From Zancudomyces culisetae (taxonomy: Eukaryota > Kickxellomycota > Harpellomycetes > Harpellales > Legeriomycetaceae): 14,782 nucleotides of DNA. The stretch's first letter is position 1. Each line of letters opens with the position of its first letter. The translations under genes and the position numbers were made by a program. Under the pieces are notes generated by a model. It was given only the letters and a program-made list of their open reading frames with translations. It was not told the DNA's origin and did not search any database. The DNA lies in assembly GCA_001969505.1 (NCBI GenBank), contig LSSK01000042.1, positions 64,001-78,782 of the forward strand. The letters run 5' to 3'. This document shows, one piece after another, positions 1 through 9,969 of this stretch.

Positions 1-1257
1 ATTGTAACACGCATATGTGTTTAGCATAAAAAGACCGCATGATTGTGAATAGTTTCAGGGTTTGGTGTTATTTGTAAGATGATGTGTTTTTTCTCCCTGT
101 ATAAAAGTCCAAAATTGTACTCGTTTATTGTGTTATTTTTGATCTCTTTGTTTAGTGAGCACAAAGTTCTTTTTTGAAAATTCAAATCGGTTGAGCAAAT
201 GGAAGGAGCATGTTTTCAACATGTTGTTAATCTAAAACCACCTAGTTAAAGCAGTTGTACCATCACCCTATTTCCCAAGGTAGTTGCAAGATATACCTCG
301 TCTGTTTATGATAAAAAGCTGGTGGTACAGCATGGGGTCTCTTTGTTCCAATTTCTGTATATTGTCACACCTTTACAATTAATCTTACTCTTAGCTTTTT
401 TTCGCATTAAGGATTAATGTTTGGGCTTTTAAATATGACTACCTCATTAAATAAAAGATATGCTATATATAACGATGATCGAGAGTTGAATAATTCTCAC
501 CTATCACTCTGAAAAGAATGTGTTTAATTGGTTTTTTCCAGGCCATTTTCCAGTTTTTTCAGAGAAATGTGCTGTTAGTGAATGCTTAATTAAAAACAAG
601 AGTAATTATCAAATAAAATGCAAACTAATGTACAGAAATTCACTTGCCTACAACCCACTTTAGTTTCAACATTGATATATTACGTTTTCAATGTAACGGT
701 AATAACATGTCTTTGAATAAAGCGAAACACAACAAATAACTCTTTCGTCCCACTAGAAATACTGTTTTGAGGAATGAATTGGGGAGGGGGGCAGGAAATC
801 GTATCTATCAACTTAGGAATAGGAGCTAAAATATAGCACCAATAACATTGCAGAAAAGGACGTATCACTTCAAACAACTGTAGGCTATTAGTGCCCCTAC
901 ATTTTATTTAATTTCATTATTAAAATTATGCAAAGGTTCATGATGCGGTTTGCTATGGGGAGTGGTGCTTTTAGAATTAACTGCATTAATGATCTAGAGA
1001 TTATTCCTACAGTAAGAAAAAGCAGTATTTACAGGTGCTTATCCAATCGAGTAAAATATTGTGAATATCCTGTGCATAACTTCAAAGCATACATACTGAG
1101 TATTTTGTGTGACAGGGTTTTGCACACTTTTATTTTTTAATGTATTAACATAAAATTGCGCGAATTCTTTTAGGTTATATGTTCTGTTATTACAATACAT
1201 TAATATTATAAAGTATAAAGAATATATAGTATCTTAGAGCTATTTACTCATTAGAGG
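1..1257. other. Intergenic / no recognised gene
   Basis: AT-rich sequence with no reading frame I can assign. The longest open stretches (+ strand 928-1140 and - strand 680-877) have compositionally random translations and no family resemblance. Several CAG acceptor-like sites occur around 534-565 but no matching coding exons were seen. I found no tRNA, snRNA or rRNA signature. The 3' part presumably holds the promoter of the gene starting at 1320. Confidence 0.5.
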
Positions 1258-1264
1258 TATAAAT
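1258..1264 (+). promoter_or_regulatory. TATA-like element upstream of the DIL-domain gene
   Basis: TATAAAT lies about 60 bases upstream of the ATG at 1320, a distance that suits a TATA box with a short 5' leader. It overlaps the ATG (1263) of an 11-codon upstream reading frame ending with TAA at 1295. If transcription starts 25-30 bases downstream of the TATA box, that small frame would not be in the mRNA. AT-rich DNA produces such matches by chance. Confidence 0.35.
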
Positions 1265-1319
1265 GGAACAGCCCGATATTATGAATTTAGAATAAAACTC
1301 GTGTGAGCAGTTATAAGCG

Positions 1320-4300
1320 ATGTCTATGGATGAAAAGGACGAAAAAGACGAGAAAGATGAAAAAATTGAAAAAGATAAGAATGAAGAAAGAAGCGAAAGA
1401 AGCGAAAGAATCGAAAAAAGCGAAAAAGACGAGAGGGACGAGAGGGACATAAAGGACAAAAATACCGGGTATTTTGGACCTATAACAGGTATAGGAAAGT
1501 ATTTTGACTTTTATTCTCCTAGGGCAAAAAAGGAAAGCAGAGAGTATTTGGATCTATTGTACGGGCTTGTAAAAGCTGATACAGAGGTACCGTGCAATAA
1601 TGAATACATAACTGCTCAAGACAGTGTGAGTAAACAGGAGACCGAACCCAGTGATGTCAAATATATTGGTAATACGAAGAGAGTTGAATCCTCTCAGCAC
1701 ACAGAGTCAAGAATTGATACTAATGAAAAAAAAAATATACAAAACCAAGAAAAAAGTGCGCATGGACCACATCTTGCAAATTTTAAAGTCCATAACACTA
1801 TTCATGATAATGATCCTACAGAAACTCAAAAAAGTATCAGCACGGGACAAAACGCGTATCAAGATGCGAGAGAGTCAAACATTGGTGTGGTATCGGCGGT
1901 ATTGAATAAACGTGCTGAACCTGATTCCGGTGGTAATACCAACAATGACTTCGGGCCTAAAAAATTTATCAGCAGTAGTAATATCAAGAGCATAGACGGT
2001 ATTTATTATCCCAACTTGTCACTCGTTAATAACAAGAACGTTGTATTTGAAGACAAGAACTCGACCGGTTTCGATAGGATTTTATTCGCGACCGAAGCCG
2101 CTTTACCGAAGAAAAAAAAAGATGGTCATGATGGTACTCTTAAGGGTGAAAAGTCTAAAACGAATACTACAGCATTAGGTTTGCCACACAAACCACTAGA
2201 TAATTTTAAAGTAGAAAAGAAAAGAAAAAAGAAAAAAAAACGGGCAAAAGAGGAGCTTAAGCCGCCAAGGATTATGTATTTCAAGACTGAGGAAATATTG
2301 GGCAATAAAAATGTCAAACTTGGAATAGGCGACAAAGATTTAGATATTAAGTTTTTCAACTCTGTTGAGCTATGTGCAGATACAAGCAATTTGGGTGCCA
2401 CTGCTTTATCTGGTTTGAATAATAGTGATAAAAGTAGAAAATTCAAAAATGTATCGAGAGTAAAAAAAAAAGTCGAACCAAACTTAATTCAAGACGAGGA
2501 ACGAGTAGAGTTAAACGCTAGCGATTATTCGATAAAGATAAGCAAAGATGTATACATTTGCAAGAGTGATGTGTGTGAAAAATATGACAAATATTTCGAG
2601 AACTTGGATAGTGACAAGGTTGATTTGGATTTTATGAGCTCGACTGGGGGGTTGAATTTTCTTTATAAAGAGCCACCAAAAGTTACTAATAAAACATATA
2701 GTTTGGAAGCTAAGAATAAAGGAGTAGCCAGTGACACAGCCCGAAAAGAAAGAGCAATAGATAGCGGAATTAACATAAAAACAATATTAAACGTGCCGGG
2801 TGTTGGAGTGACGATTGATAACTATAAAAGACACAGGAGAAAAGAGATAATAAAAAGCCTGAAAAAAAGTTTGAGGCAGAAGTATGAGGCGGATGTAGAG
2901 AGAATTCCGTCAAAAAAGTATTTTACTATACTAAACAAGGCATACAAACAACGAATAATGAGAAAAGTCATTTTAACAAAAACTACGCTTAACATTTTGG
3001 CAAAAGACACTTATGGGAGCGTTTTTATAGGGGATATGCTTCTGGTAGATTTTAGCTTTTATGAGGTAAGAACGAAAAGTATTGCGGACTACTGTACACT
3101 CTTCACAATCTACTTTAACTTTATGTTTGTGTGTCTGTATATGTAAACCTATACAATAACTAAGAATCGGTGTATAAATATAGGATTTGGAGGAAAACAT
3201 TGAAATCGAAGATATGAATTTCAAAAACATAAAAAGCATCTTTTCATTTTATAACCAGAAACTCTATCAGTTCGATAACCTTCCGTTAGATGTACTATAT
3301 GCTCCTGCGCACGCATTATTCTTAGTGGTGTTTTATTTGGAGAGATTTGCAAATGTTAATGCTCAAAAGATAGTCGTGAAAAATTGTCTATTGGTGCTGG
3401 AAGATTACATCAGGGCTAAAGAATACAACCAAAAATATATAACATACATGCTAGCAAACTTTTTTGAGTTATTTTCGCTGGTAAAAAAATATAACAACAT
3501 GATGTATATATTGGCGAAATTCCAGTTGAATGCAGATAACTCTGGTAACTTGCTTGAAAAGGCTGAAGCAAACACTTATAAAAAGCAGGTATTTGCAGAG
3601 TTTGACTTTTTTAGAGAAGGCGAGTTTATTTATGAAACAATTCCAAAGCTTCCTGAAAACATCCTCGATAGTATAGCTGCCAATAGGGATTTTAGAGAAA
3701 GATCAGACAAAATGTTTAGGGTGTTAATTGAGAAGGCGATATATTGCCTGTATTATACAGTAGCAAAGTACTTTTTTATGGAAGGAGCCCTGTGTATGAT
3801 AGGAAAGACCCATACTTTCTTTGCACAAAATATGCTATCTTATAATGCCTATGACTTTGGGGAAACTACTGAAGTAGAGGTTAAAATGGACATGATAATT
3901 GCAATTTTAAACGATATGGTCTGCTTTTGCCAGACATTCAACATTCCCAAATTTATTTATAAATATGTACTGTATTCTCTAATCAACAATTTGTATTATA
4001 CAACATTTGATCTTCTACGCTCGCTCACAAACTATGATTGTGGAAAAACAGGTAAGCACCCCCATTCTGTTTTATTCTATATCTCAAATATAGTATGTTA
4101 AATATATATTGCAGATATCACCAATACGAGTTTTAAATGGGCGCACACTATAAAATTATGATATTATATGATGTATTATGGTATGGTACGGTATACGTAT
4201 GAAAAGGCTTTCTTGTGTATTAAAATCACATTTTGATTAACGATATGTAAAATTACAATAGGGGCGCGGCTACTTAGAAACATTAAATCTATTTATAACT

Positions 4301-4737
4301 GGTGCGTCAAAAACAAAATAACAAAAAATATATGCTTTCTAGTAAAGTTGGTGGAGTGTTGCGAACTAATGATTCTTTACAGCAAATATACACGTAACCA
4401 CAACGAGGTTTATGAAAACTTGATTGAACTTGCTTCAAAATTCACAAAAGAGGAAATATATAACATCTTAAACTTCAACGAAAGAGTGTTGGAGGATTTT
4501 AACTTGTATGAGAGCTTTTGGTCCAAAATAGGATGTTTGGAGAATAATAATGAGGCTAACACAGAAAAAACGGTATTTAAAGATTCTGTTCCAATCAGCT
4601 TAGAGGAATCCTCTAGAGATATTTCAAATATGGTATTCCCGTACAATACAGAAAGACTGTTTCTTGTGTCCCAGGTAAAAATACCAAATGAAAAGATACT
4701 CAACCTCCAGCTCCATGCTAATGCAAACTTTATCTAG
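1320..4737 (+). CDS. Motorless protein with a myosin V-type globular tail (DIL) domain
   Basis: Predicted three-exon gene: 1320-3065, 3184-4051 and 4343-4737, 1002 aa. Intron 1 (phase 0, GTAAGA donor, ATATAG acceptor, ACTAAG branch-like site) and intron 2 (phase 1, GTAAGC donor, TTTCTAG acceptor) both restore the frame. Residues about 4-48 are a run of DEK/SER/DER-type triplets. Residues 50-580 are polar with lysine-rich blocks near 263-267 and 298-311 that resemble nuclear localisation signals. From about residue 595 the sequence follows the myosin V globular tail: an LPLDVLYAP segment, a YMLANFFELFSLVKKY helix, a helix around 818-870 (AILNDMVCFCQTFNIP then the LINNLYYTTFDLL core of DIL), and a late FPYN...SQVKIPNEKI segment at 970-990. 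In myosin V this tail binds organelle and cargo adaptors. Here no motor, IQ repeats or long coiled coil precede it. The DIL assignment is from remembered family patterns; the N-terminal half is unrecognised. Confidence 0.6.
1329..1455 (+). repeat. Coding 9-bp minisatellite (Asp-Glu-Lys type triplets)
   Basis: Near the start of the DIL-domain gene the codons repeat with a 9-base period, giving DEK DEK DEK DEK, then IEK, SER SER, IEK, SEK and DER DER. The repeats are imperfect at DNA level (GAT/GAC, GAA/GAG alternate). This suggests an older expansion held in frame rather than a fresh slippage product. The encoded segment is highly charged and likely disordered or a single charged helix. Confidence 0.8.
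4052..4342 (+). other. Intron 2 of the DIL-domain gene, with an internal alternative acceptor
   Basis: At 291 bp this is the longest of the seven introns placed in the window. It joins codon phase 1 to the next exon so that residue 872 is rebuilt as Val, and the DIL similarity runs on without an insert. A second acceptor, TTGCAG ending at 4114, is at least as good. Using it would add 15 residues and then a TGA, truncating the DIL domain near residue 887. The intron also contains GTATGGTACGGTATACGTAT-type near-repeats around 4179-4200. Confidence 0.55.
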
Positions 4738-6248
4738 ATTCTTCCTACCATGTTCTATTTTTTTCGTAAATAGTTTTTATAAGCATTTAAACTGTAAATA
4801 TTTTGTTTTGCTGTAACAGTTTAATAACAAAGAGAAATTAGCATTTTAAAAGCATCTCATGACACTTCATTACTAAACAGGGTATAAAACAAAAAGAAAA
4901 TACAATTTTTTCAGTTTACACAACTTACGGAGATCTCATCCTCTTTTAAATTAATAAGTTTGTATATATTTATATATAATAATATATAAAAGAGAGCTGA
5001 TACATTTACGCTAGTTAAGAACGTGGGGTTTTCTTTTTTTCTTCACGGGCTTTATATGGCGTTCATTTTACAAAATCACCATTTAAAAACATAAATCCAA
5101 GGAAATGTATTCAGTTTCCCCATTAAGTTGTGCGTTACAAATGGGTTTGCACAAGTCTATTCTGCAGCTAAAACCATTCACATATTGTATTTCCATCTGG
5201 TTTATAACCACTTAGGGCACAGAAACTTTGATAAATGAGAACAAATTCATTCCGGAATAGATTTTAAAATGAATTACTGAAATGGTGAAATGGGAGAGGT
5301 ATTAATCACATCTTTACTGGAAAAAAAAGTTAAACCAGAAAAGGTTTATATAAATTCCTTAAGGAAATATTTTTTGCGCTCTGGGAATCTAATCAATAAT
5401 ATCACACCTTAGCTTTGTTTTTACATTTACAAAATCTAAATAGTTCAAATAAACGATATTCACAAAAAACAAAAATAATTGAATTTCATTATTATGTTTG
5501 TTTAACGTTGAGTGTTTATTCTCATGTCAATAGTAATAGAATAATACGCCTGAATGATCGCCACAAAGTTTTATGAAATAAAATCAGGGAGGTGAATTTT
5601 ACAATTGTGGTTGTTGTTAGTAAATAAACAGCGATTTATACCCTTAAACGTTTACATTCACACTTTAATTCACATTAGGTGCTGAACTGTGTTGAGTTAG
5701 CCAGAAGAGTTTTTATATATCTGTGCATAGTTATTATTCATCTTTAGCCTAGATGGCAACAGGTAAAAAATAGTAAAATGTCGGTAATAAAACTTATCTT
5801 GCCATTCATGCATTATTTGATAGTCCTTGCTTAGGTAAAGAGGGTGAGCTGAATGACGGTGCTATGAGTATAATTATCACTATGTTGAATTTCTTTGACT
5901 TGGATATGTAGTAAAGAGAGAAAGTATAGTAATAGTTCTAATCAACGTAAAATAATATACGATAAACGGCAATTAAAAGCGCAGTACAATAGACATCATA
6001 GTGTAAACTCGGTGAAGCTGCACAAACATATACAACGATACCCCTTTGGCTAGGTCCCACAACATACATAGAACCTGGTTTATAAAAAAATACATATGTA
6101 GGAAGGGGGATATTAAGAACTTTCAAAATAGTACGAACAAAGTGCATATACGCATTATTAGATACTAATATATACAAATATTCGTATATACATGTATATT
6201 AAGATAACAAAGATCAGTAGATAACAAAAAGAGTGCATCAGCTAAGCA
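4738..6248. other. Long AT-rich intergenic region
   Basis: About 1.5 kb without a supportable gene. It contains an alternating AT tract around 4962-4990 and scattered TATAAA-like words (for example at 4883) that do not precede a reading frame. A 79-codon open frame on the - strand (5938-6177) has no family resemblance. No tRNA boxes or snRNA signatures were found by eye. The right end carries the promoter of the ATPase gene. Confidence 0.5.
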
Positions 6249-6255
6249 TATAAAG
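6249..6255 (+). promoter_or_regulatory. TATA-like element upstream of the ATPase gene
   Basis: TATAAAG about 67-79 bases upstream of the two candidate start codons (6316 and 6328), followed by a GC-richer patch (GCAGCACGCGAGG). Spacing is consistent with a TATA box and a short leader. This is a pattern match only. Confidence 0.35.
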
Positions 6256-6315
6256 CAGCACGCGAGGTTGCAACTGAATAACTAGAAAAAAAGGCACATA
6301 TACCAAAACATATAC

Positions 6316-9249
6316 ATGTACTTGAAAATGGAAGAACTTGATAATACTGAGTACTACAGACTATCCTCTACAGAAACTGAACGGCGGCTAAAGACAAGTA
6401 AAAAAAATGGACTTGCAAGTGAGGATGTGTCTGAAAAACTAAAACAGTATGGTCCCAATGGCATTGTGGTTAAACCACATATAAATGTACTATGGCTGCT
6501 TTTTGGTCAATTTGTGAGTGTGGTGAACATTGTCTTGTTTTTTTTGGCGTCTATCAGTTTTTTGCTTGGAAAATATGGCGAAGGCTCCACAATACTGGGA
6601 ATGATGGTCCTCATAATCATGCTGGAGTTTGCGTACACAGTAAAGTCCGAGAAGTACATAAATAATATAGAAAGCCAAACATCAAATACATCTAAAGTGC
6701 TAAGAAATGGCGTTCTGACTACGATCATAAACGTAAATATAGTTCCTGGAGACATCCTATATTTTGAAGAGGGAGATTTAATAGGAGCTGATTGCAGGTT
6801 ATTTGACACATTCAATTTTTTAGTGGAAGAAGGGTGCTTGACAGGTGCATCGCGCCCTGCTCTCAAAAATGGTAAAATGGTATCTCAAAATAAATTACAA
6901 CTAGAATACAGAGTCAACATGGGCTATGCACACACAATTGTTAAGGGGGGAAGAGGAAAAGGAATTGTGGTTGCAACAGGATCAAAAACCGAAATTGCAG
7001 AGAAACTAAGAAAACCAAAAAAAGCATTAAAAGGAAGTAGCACTAGCTACGAAAAAGAGTTAAGTGCTTTGGCGCAAGTACTTTTGGTTCTTGTTGCTGC
7101 GCTAATGATACCTATTATATGGATAGATAAACTTTCAATGAATAGTGCTACGTTGATGTATGGAATAGCGCTTGGAATAGCCGTACTTCCAAAGGGCTTA
7201 GAGCTTATAGCTACACGGATCTCAAAGTATGGCGCCAAGCAGCTATCTCAACACAAAATAATAGCAAAGAAAATGAAAATCATAGAACTTCTAGGATCCC
7301 TAACCGACTTGTGTCTAGATAAAACAGGTGTGCTTACCCTCTCGCAACGGGCGTTGGTTAAAATTTGGATACCAAACGAAGGATACTATCATGTATCAGG
7401 ACTTGGAACCCAGCCGATAGGAGAAATAACGAATATATCTGAGCTTCATACCAATGGAGAAGTGAAAAAAGTAAAAACAGTCGTAACTAGAAGAAACATG
7501 ACACTGTCGTTTTATAATCTAACGTTGATTTGTTCTCTATGTAACATGTCTGAAATCCGAGTAAATGAGAAAAGTGGGGAGTGCTATGGTATTGGTGATC
7601 CAGTGGATATAGCACTTCAGCTTTTTTCAAGCAAAGTAAAGTATGACAGAGCCAACCTGATTAGAAAGTACGGTTGGAAACAACTGTGTGAGTTTTCTTT
7701 TGATCAATCATTGGAAACTATGACGGTTGTAGCAAGTAATAAAGAGGGAGGTCGATTTGTTTTAATGCGAGGTGTATCAGAGAGGGTTATTGAGCATTGT
7801 ACACATATTTTATCAAATGGTGAGGTTATTGAGAAATCGCGGAGTGATCTTCATGATGTAGTTATGGATCAGGTTCACACAATGGCAAGTAACGGGTTAG
7901 AGATCTTGTCATTAGCCTACAGAAAATTAGAAAAAGATGAATTGCAGGGAAGTCCAGAGACATGGGACAGGAGATTTGTGGAGAATAGAATGATCTACGT
8001 GGGAGCGATAGGCCTGCAAGCTTTTGCACAGGCAGGGATTCAAAAAAACATAGAATATTTAGAAAAATCAGGAATAGATGTACATATGTTTACAGAGGAC
8101 TACCCATCAACTGCTTCATACTTTGCGAAAAACTCTGGTTTGCTACCTACACAGAAAAAGTACGATCCGTCTACCAGTAACGGATCCCACCTCGACAATA
8201 ATTCAGTAGTGACAGCCTCGGAGTTTGAGTCCATGACCGTCGAGGAAATAGATAGCATCAAATGTTTACCAAAAGTTTTAGCCAGATGCACTTTAGACAC
8301 AAAACTTAAACTATTAGTGGCGTTACACAGAAGAAACAAGGTTGTTGGTGTAACTGGTAGTAAATTAGGCGATTTATCTGTCCTTAAATTGGCAGATTTA
8401 GGGTTTGCACTGGGATTGTCTGCTTCAGATGCTGCAAGGCAATTTTCAGAGGCAATTTTGGAAGATAGCAAACTTTCAACAATTGTAAAAGCCATCCAGA
8501 TAGGAAGAGACTTGTTTCACAGCTTTCAGAAGGCGATCATTCTGCTTGTTATATCAAATATATCGGGTCTAGTATACCTGCTAGTCGGTTCAATGATTAT
8601 AAACCAGGGTGACGAAATAGTATATCCAATATCGCCTGTTGCAAAGCTTATGGTGTGTTTATTTACCGGAATACCATTGACGCTGGCTCTGGGAACAGAA
8701 GAGATCTCAGAAGTCGAATCAATAAAGCCCAAGCATCGTGAAGAAATCAAGATATTCTCTCGTGACGCGTTAGTTGACATCTTCGTAAACAGTGTGGTTA
8801 TTGGAGGTATAACATCTATAGGCTATTATACATCACTATCAGTCGATTTTAATACATTCAAGATCATATCAGTGGGCTTTGAAGCGGAATGTAACACCGA
8901 GTTTAGTGAGTTGTGTCAGCCAATATTCGATGCTCGTGGGACGGGGTTTATCATTTTAACCCTTCTAATCATAGTTCTTTCGTATTCATTACAAAAACCA
9001 AGAGCCATCCAGAAAGGAGTGTCTACAGCCACCAACCTGAAAAAAAGCAGAAAATTCATTTATTCGTATATTTCCAGTGCATTCTCAATAGCGATGACAG
9101 TGTACAGTCCATTCGTTAATCATATGGTATTCAAACAGAGCTATGTCTTTGCTGAGTGGATATTAGTACTAGCATTAGTACTAGTATATGCTATTTTTTG
9201 TAGGTTTTATTCTTGGGCAAAAAAAAAAACGTTCGGGCGAGACCATTGA
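6316..9249 (+). CDS. ENA-type (P-type IID) cation ATPase homologue, probably catalytically inactive
   Basis: Single-exon frame of 977 aa; ENA sodium/potassium efflux ATPases are usually about 1050-1100 aa. The ATG at 6328 (AAAATGG context) is a better start than 6316 (TACATGT), giving 973 aa. Residues below count from 6316. The order is that of P-type ATPases: M1-M2 about 58-108, A domain with TGAS at 176-179, M3-M4 about 252-300, phosphorylation motif DKTGVLT at 335-341, N domain with GDPVDIAL, P domain, then M5-M10. ENA identity is supported by VHMFTED (593-595; family VHMLTGD), RCTLDTK, ALHRRNK and a CNTEFSELC loop (859-867) before M8. Catalytic motifs are largely replaced: TGES to TGAS, KGAP to RGVS (485-488), DPPR to AFAQ (569-572), TGD to TED and GDGVND to GSKLGD (681-686). 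The acceptor Asp335 remains. An active ENA pumps Na+ or K+ across the plasma membrane. This protein more likely has a binding, regulatory or scaffold role (inference). The long intact frame argues against a dead pseudogene. Confidence 0.85.
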   Translation: MYLKMEELDNTEYYRLSSTETERRLKTSKKNGLASEDVSEKLKQYGPNGIVVKPHINVLWLLFGQFVSVVNIVLFFLASISFLLGKYGEGSTILGMMVLIIMLEFAYTVKSEKYINNIESQTSNTSKVLRNGVLTTIINVNIVPGDILYFEEGDLIGADCRLFDTFNFLVEEGCLTGASRPALKNGKMVSQNKLQLEYRVNMGYAHTIVKGGRGKGIVVATGSKTEIAEKLRKPKKALKGSSTSYEKELSALAQVLLVLVAALMIPIIWIDKLSMNSATLMYGIALGIAVLPKGLELIATRISKYGAKQLSQHKIIAKKMKIIELLGSLTDLCLDKTGVLTLSQRALVKIWIPNEGYYHVSGLGTQPIGEITNISELHTNGEVKKVKTVVTRRNMTLSFYNLTLICSLCNMSEIRVNEKSGECYGIGDPVDIALQLFSSKVKYDRANLIRKYGWKQLCEFSFDQSLETMTVVASNKEGGRFVLMRGVSERVIEHCTHILSNGEVIEKSRSDLHDVVMDQVHTMASNGLEILSLAYRKLEKDELQGSPETWDRRFVENRMIYVGAIGLQAFAQAGIQKNIEYLEKSGIDVHMFTEDYPSTASYFAKNSGLLPTQKKYDPSTSNGSHLDNNSVVTASEFESMTVEEIDSIKCLPKVLARCTLDTKLKLLVALHRRNKVVGVTGSKLGDLSVLKLADLGFALGLSASDAARQFSEAILEDSKLSTIVKAIQIGRDLFHSFQKAIILLVISNISGLVYLLVGSMIINQGDEIVYPISPVAKLMVCLFTGIPLTLALGTEEISEVESIKPKHREEIKIFSRDALVDIFVNSVVIGGITSIGYYTSLSVDFNTFKIISVGFEAECNTEFSELCQPIFDARGTGFIILTLLIIVLSYSLQKPRAIQKGVSTATNLKKSRKFIYSYISSAFSIAMTVYSPFVNHMVFKQSYVFAEWILVLALVLVYAIFCRFYSWAKKKTFGRDH

Positions 9250-9969
9250 GCTTGGAGGTGCAAAAGAAAGACATAACTAGGAAGGCAATGTAAACCTACC
9301 ACAATTTTATTCTCTTTTTTTTCCTTTTAAAAAAGATTTTTGATTTATTATAGTTGGCTTTTTCTTCGATATACTTTATTATCAATATTCATATTTATCG
9401 TGTACTTTCAGTGAAAATTTATATAGTATTAGCATAATGCATGCATCCAAAGTAATGAAGTATGATGACGTTTTACTTTAGGTTAGATAAAAAAATGTAC
9501 CTAAGTTTCATAAAAGGAAACGAAATAAATACATAAAAGATAATGCATGGCTTTAGTTAGTACTGAACTTTAAAACGAAACCACTGGTATGGTGTAAATA
9601 ACAAACTCCAGAAACTGATTGGTTAGATCATATTCTTGGTAAATGCTAGGCAGATTGAAAAAATTTTTTTCCTATTGTATGGTCTGTTTTTTTTAACATG
9701 AAGTAGAATCAACGATAATAAAAGCACAATTTTGTATTCGTTTTACTTTTCCGTGAAGAGCTGGTAATTAGATTTGTCGTTATCTCACAGGAAAAGAGCA
9801 AGATAAATATAGTCGGGTTTATAATATTCGCAAACTAAGGCATTGGAGATTCTGTTCTGTTATTAAAGTGAAATAAAAAGGACAACATACACCACTTTTC
9901 TAGAAAAAGAAATAGATTTTTTATCTTTATACCTTGAATTTTGAGAGAAACAGCCAAGATAAATCAAAA
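9250..9969. other. Intergenic region between the ATPase and the TOM20 fusion gene
   Basis: About 720 bp, AT-rich, with poly-T stretches just after the ATPase stop that probably form its 3' untranslated region. No protein gene was seen. The only structured candidate is the possible box C/D snoRNA at 9458-9570. No clear TATA box precedes the TOM20 start at 9970. Confidence 0.5.
9458..9570 (+). ncRNA. Possible box C/D snoRNA (weak)
   Basis: A box C match ATGATGA (9462-9468) and a box D match CTGA (9563-9566) are flanked immediately by AAGT and ACTT, which can form the short terminal stem expected of C/D snoRNAs. The 105-base box-to-box distance is acceptable. Upstream of box D, 9543-9553 is complementary over 11 bases to the conserved AAGCCATGCAT near the 5' end of 18S rRNA. 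Against this, the duplex would start 10 bases upstream of box D instead of the usual 3-4, no convincing C'/D' pair is visible, and ATGCAT is self-complementary and common in such DNA. Confidence 0.2.

Noticed and set aside
928-1140. 70-codon open frame on the + strand
   Set aside because: Translation has no family resemblance, no clear promoter or splice partner, and AT-rich DNA yields frames of this size by chance.
3066-3146. Ending the first gene at the TAA at 3144-3146
   Set aside because: The last 26 codons begin with a GTAAGA donor, an acceptor at 3183 is in phase, and the downstream exon has no good start codon of its own and no room for a promoter.
5938-6177. 79-codon open frame on the - strand
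   Set aside because: No recognisable motif, and it lies in the presumed promoter region of the ATPase gene.
9160-9195. TAGTACTAG near-palindromic repeat
   Set aside because: It encodes the LVLALVLVY part of the last membrane helix of the ATPase; repeated Leu/Val codons explain it.
6316-9249. Calling the ATPase a decayed pseudogene
   Set aside because: There are no stops or frameshifts in 977 codons, the membrane segments are intact, and the changes cluster in catalytic motifs. A pseudo-enzyme fits better.
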